NCBI GenBank assembly: GCA_004369045.1
Contig: ML213525.1
Span: forward strand, 189,789 to 253,788
Length of the DNA stretch: 64,000 nt
Direction of reading: 5' to 3'
DNA from: Heliocybe sulcata
Lineage: Eukaryota > Basidiomycota > Agaricomycetes > Gloeophyllales > Gloeophyllaceae
Shown here: positions 59,901 to 64,000 of the stretch, piece after piece
How positions within the stretch are numbered: position 1 is the first letter of the stretch
How the letters are laid out: each line of letters begins with the position of its first letter
Translations under genes and position numbers: made by a program
Notes under the pieces: generated by a model
The model's input: the letters and a program-made list of their open reading frames with translations, nothing else
Databases searched by the model: none
Told to the model about the DNA's origin: nothing

Positions 59901-61534
59901 AATTCGGAGTATATGTGATTGCGTCGGGGGATACGACGTCGAATAAGAGCCACTAACGTCCTGCATGCCGCTCGATGTTAACAATAAGATGTGCCGTAGC
60001 ACGGTGGACGCCATGATTCAGTGGCGTCACCGTAAGCAGGGTCGTCCCTAGGTAATAGGCACAGCATGGCGCTTGTTGGACCGCTGTGGCACACCGAAGT
60101 CCACGGCGTGCTGTCGTGTCGCCTGAAGAATCCGGGCGACGTCTGGAAGATTCTACAGCGCGTGATATGGAGTTTATGGTGTGAGGTCGACAGCAATCGC
60201 GACATCGAGTATCTCTGCCTAGCGACTTGAGACAGCGTAGCGTGTTACCGAACCGACCGGACGACCACCGGAGACATGGAAATTTCAATCCTGACCGGTG
60301 ACCGGTGAACGAAGACAACACTTGTGAGAGTGACAAAATTATCATTGCTCGGCTCACAGGGAAATTATGGCGTGTTGCGCCATGAGATCGCGTCCCCTCG
60401 TCTCTCCTCACGGATGACCAGTCTTGCGACAACACAATGGCGGACTGTTTCGAGCTTCCTGTCCGGAAATGCTTTGATAGCCGATGATGTTGCGCAGTCA
60501 TATCCCGGTCGCGGAGTTGTCAAGCTTAGAAAGACTTCGGCCTTGAATGACAATCGCCGTACGAAGGCAGCAGCGGCAACTGTCTGTCTGGAGAAGCAAG
60601 CCAGCTTGAGACGCCGGGACAGCCGAGTAGAAATGCCGACGTGAAGAACACCTTCCAGAGCCCAGACCTGTTCATATGTAACGCATCGTTTGAATTGCTC
60701 CAGTCCGCGTCTTCGATGTCCTTCGCTTGAGGTCATGCACGTCCAGTTACTTCGGCTCCGCAAGCAGCGAATCGGAAGTCGCACCTCGTTGCATATATCC
60801 GGGGGCGAAAGCCTGGCGCGGCTCTATCAAGAACAGAGTCGGTCTGAAAAGCCCATAAGGTGATGATGGCGATCGGGAGAAGATTGACTGGGCAGGATGT
60901 CCCAGCAACGAACACGCAATCTTCCAGGGGCCAACACGGAACCACAGCCTCATGTCCAGAGAGAATTAGATCCGAGGAATGAAGACGAAGAAGCGCCGGC
61001 CATCATACACTAGCCCATCCATCGACTCCACAGGCCGTAGCGTGTCTGCGAAAGGGAAGTGAAGGTCGAATAGCCTCCCGGCGGGCTTCGTCTTTGATAA
61101 GCGCAACGTTGACACCGGAAACTATACTATACTTCGATGATACCGGCGGAACGCAGGCGGTGCTGAAAAGTCATAGGTAACGCTCGTCACAGTTCGATCG
61201 GAGGCTCGCAGACCGCCCGGAACACCTCTGTTAGCCTGAATAGACCTCCCTTCCCCGTGCCTAGGCAAGTTGAGCGAAGCCGGCGGGGTCGGATCATGAT
61301 AGTGCATGGGCGTCAATTGAGTCTGTGCAATACCGGGCGAGAGTTCCGCGAGAGTACCGCCTAGCCATTATAGAGACCACGCGTGGAAGTAGGGATATTG
61401 GATGCCTGAAATTCTGCTACAGTTTGGCTGAGGTAAGTTACATATACAAGGCGGGCGCAGTATCAGCGTGCGCGCAATCGCATTACGCGTCAGGATCGCA
61501 CAGGACCAAATGGATAGCGGGAAGGCTTCTTCAC
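56916..61534. other. 4.6-kb gene-poor tract
   Basis: Many open frames of 60-180 codons occur on both strands (for example 57456-57896, 58052-58477, 59953-60501, 60324-60644), but none shows a domain, a convincing splice pattern or strand preference. No terminal repeats or transposase were found. The frame at 58052-58477 (141 codons, with QSSPWDDESHDGSSAQSP) is the most protein-like, but it remains unsupported. Confidence 0.5.
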
Positions 61535-62140
61535 TCACGAGAACCACCCTTTTGATTTACTTTCCTCTCCCTCCTTCACGTCCCCATCCCTCTTCATCCT
61601 CAGCTCCTCCAGAATACCCTTCACACCTTCGACGTCTCCGATACTGGCCTTCCCGCTGTACCAATCGACTACGATAGGCCACTTGAGGGCAGAAGGGTTT
61701 GAAGACGCCAATTTGGTGACCGCATCGACTGTTTTGGGTTCTTCGACTCCGGAAGGCGCCGAAGGGTGGGATGAGAGGAATGTCGAAAGAGGGGCAGGGG
61801 AAGCAGACGCAGAAGGGAGGTATGTGAGGATTGATCGGAGTTGGTCAGCGGTGGGAGGGGCTGATTCGACAATGTCGAGATTGAACTCCAAGGGCGGCGC
61901 GTCGGGCTTGGAAGGAGGATATGGACCAGTAATGGCTGCTCTCAGGAGATTCAGTGCTTTCACTGACGGAGGGGAGGACGGGTGATGGCTGTGACTTAGG
62001 TGAGCTGGAGTAATACCGCTGTCATTTGTTATACGTACAAGATGGATATCTGGGGCTGGAGAGTTACGAGCACATCAGTATGTGTTACACCTGTTAATTG
62101 CTGGTTCACGCACGATCGAGCGGGTAAAAGCGCTGAACAT
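61535..62140 (-). CDS. FMP46: Fmp46-type mitochondrial redox protein (DUF1687)
   Basis: Three exons (62140-62114, 62055-62039, 61994-61535) join to 167 residues. The start MFSAFTRSI leads through a 17-nt exon (PQISIF) into HSHHPSSPPSVKALNLL, YPPSKPDAPPLEFNLDIVES, PPTADQLRSILTYLPSAS and, near the end, ALKWPIVVDWYSGKASIGD. These match the DUF1687/Fmp46 family, predicted thioredoxin-fold proteins found in fungal mitochondria, at the usual length. The splice reading was preferred to the long unspliced frame from 62229 because it restores the family N-terminus. The biochemical role is unknown. Confidence 0.8.
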
Positions 62141-64000
62141 TTCGAAGTACCAACTGAACACGTCGCGTTAAGAATGAAACCCTTGTCGAGGTTAAGAACG
62201 AAAGAACTGGCGTTCAGGGTACGAAGCAAGTCCTGCTCTGCTGAACGCTGGGGAACTCCTGGTTTAAAACTCCGACGCGCCGGGCCACGTGAGCCTCCGC
62301 CATGCAGATTTGAACCAGAATGTCATTCAAATATAAATGACGGCTCCATCTTCATAGCGTCTCGCTGATCCTTCAAACCTGCAGCTGACATCTACGCCTT
62401 AGGGCTTTATAGTTCACATTGTTTCATCGATGCAGCCGGAAAATCATCTAATGGCTGAAAAAGAGAGTGCCGTACATACTAGCTGTAAGATGACAACGAA
62501 CTACCATGCATCCGAGAGCCCCCAGCTGGCAACCCGGTGGATGGCGGAGTGAGCCAGGCTAGAGTGGAGACGAACGAACTACTTTATAGAGTCTCTATGG
62601 GTTTGACGACTGTACAAGCCATTCTTTGCTTCGAATCCACGCTGCGTAACCTCATGATTCAGTACTCCTCCCGTCAACATCATTTGTACAGGAGGCTCCG
62701 AGCACGGCAGCGACACATTAATGACATCCAAGCGTGACTACGTGGCGCAGACCTGCCGTGACCATCACGTGCAATTATCTCGTGAATGTGGCGTACGTTG
62801 CGGCGGCTACGCCACTTTCTATGTACAGGTAATGTCCCCACCATGTTTTGTCCGAAAGAAATATCCGATATGGAGGAATGCCTGAGGAGAACAGTCCGCT
62901 CTGTTAAAATCCACTGTCATGTTGACATTTTCTGACTGTACGACCACCGGTGGTGTCCGACTACGGATCGCGCGCGCCCAAAATTTGCGAGGGAAACTTC
63001 GACTTCAAGAAAGATAGTCCGCTAACAGCTGTAAATTCCTAAGTTACACACAACGATGGCATGTATAATCAGTAGCATCCGAATAAAAACACGGTCACCC
63101 GTCACTCTTCCTACGATAGAGACGACGGGCTATGAAAGACGACTTACCACCTTCTCTGTTCTCTATACATCCGCACACTAGGGGTCTCTGGCGGCACTAA
63201 TTCCCCACCAGGGGAGTCCTGGCTCTGTAGGAAGTTCGCCTGAGTGCTCGCGTCGATAACAGCTCACCGGCTTCTCCTGGGATCGCACCGACCTCCATCC
63301 CATTAAACGCGCGGGACATCCAGAGGAGTACGGAGACCCAGATACTCCAACACCAGCCTCAACCCCCACAGTGGGGATGATAGGCCACTCTGAAGTTTCA
63401 TATCAATAGGTAAGCTGACATCGTGAGAGCAAGAGTGTGATGAACTTATGAATTGTGGGCTTGATATGTTTAACGGGTGCGATACAAGTATTGAGAAGTG
63501 CTTGTATTGAGGAGTGATAGATACCCATTTTTGGATTGAGCCGAGGAGATGCGCTATCCGGCTGATCAGCACTCCTTTGAAGCATTACTGGGGCTGCCCA
63601 AAGTATGCCTTAAATTTGATGCTTAGGATCAAATCCGTGACCACAGCAGTACTGATGATAGCACACGTACATGGTAAGGGTATATAAGGAACCCGACGTA
63701 CGAGAAACAGGGCGCGCTAGAGGCACCGATGTTTACAGTCATGGTCATCCAGCATCATTATATATCACCTGGAGTCACATGAGTATCAGATGTGTTTGCA
63801 TCCATAGTAAGTTTTGGCAAATGCCATACTTCGGAATACTATGCTGGAAAGGAAACCGTGTACCCTACGAAAGTGCTGAATTAAGTGGGTGGATACTGAG
63901 GAGTGAATCGGTAATATTAATCGTACGTACTTGCCATAATAATACTTGCTAAGCGCCAACCTTTATTGGAGCCATTGAATGCAGCCTTTGTGCACAACTG
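62141..64000. other. 1.9-kb right-end stretch, no gene seen
   Basis: The region upstream of the Fmp46-type gene runs to the window edge. A 12-bp palindrome, ACCACCGGTGGT, lies at 62943-62954, and a TATATAAG element at about 63680-63687 has no recognised gene after it. Open frames at 63178-63585 and 63671-63952 have no recognisable features. Confidence 0.5.

Noticed and set aside
59953-60501. 182-codon minus-strand frame
   Set aside because: Open frames of this length occur on both strands here; there is no domain, no codon bias and no splice context.
62029-62229. Alternative unspliced N-terminus for the Fmp46-type gene from 62229
   Set aside because: Reading through the 62056-62113 intron gives a non-matching extension, while splicing restores the family N-terminus and length.
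62620-62660. TTCGAATCC, a possible tRNA T-loop
   Set aside because: No acceptor stem, D-arm or anticodon arm could be folded around it.

Overview
The window looks like nuclear DNA of a filamentous basidiomycete, most likely an agaricomycete. Genes are densely packed on both strands, most are split by GT-AG introns of about 50-80 bp, a few exons are tiny, and gene families match that group: a Ste12 regulator carrying both a homeodomain and C2H2 fingers, a Kin4-type kinase, an Msb1/Mug8 protein, and H2C2-finger proteins. The exact genus cannot be read from the sequence. About 23 genes are supported. Exon joins were worked out by hand from splice sites, reading frame and family resemblance.

Layout. 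1-2403: a Kin4-type kinase running off the left edge. 3675-8707: two divergently transcribed paralogues with an integrase-type H2C2 zinc finger but no visible integrase core. 9021-12920: a paraoxonase/arylesterase-like protein and an Aim3/Bbc1-type actin-patch protein. 13074-21634: a compact block of heme and mitochondrial genes: uroporphyrinogen-III synthase, the citrate carrier, the F1-ATPase inhibitor, ATP synthase subunit h and mitochondrial RNA polymerase. Within it two head-to-head pairs share short promoters. 24073-34844: a multi-pass membrane protein, two inverted SDR paralogues with identical intron phases, a gene relic, a secreted FMN-dependent hydroxyacid dehydrogenase, a kelch protein and a secreted SurE-type phosphatase. 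36043-44102: an Msb1/Mug8 polarity protein and glycogen phosphorylase. 46724-52224: a membrane-anchored cupredoxin protein, the ESCRT-II subunit Vps36 and a single-pass membrane protein. 53265-56396: the Ste12-type factor, with a possible small divergent gene beside it. 61535-62140: an Fmp46-type mitochondrial redox protein.

Four of five consecutive genes between 13 and 21.7 kb act in mitochondria, and the fifth is in heme synthesis, whose product feeds the respiratory chain. The inhibitor/subunit h pair could be co-regulated because both proteins act on the same F1Fo ATP synthase. Several other genes relate to cell polarity, mating or the cell surface (Kin4, Aim3/Bbc1, Msb1, Ste12, kelch), but they are scattered and not obviously a cluster.

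The least ordinary features are the H2C2-finger pair, the atypical SDR pair, the inhibitor/subunit h divergent promoter, a hairpin-rich gene-free stretch at 22.4-23.9 kb, and two gene-poor tracts (44.1-46.7 and 56.9-61.5 kb). No tRNA, rRNA, CRISPR array or intact transposon was recognised.
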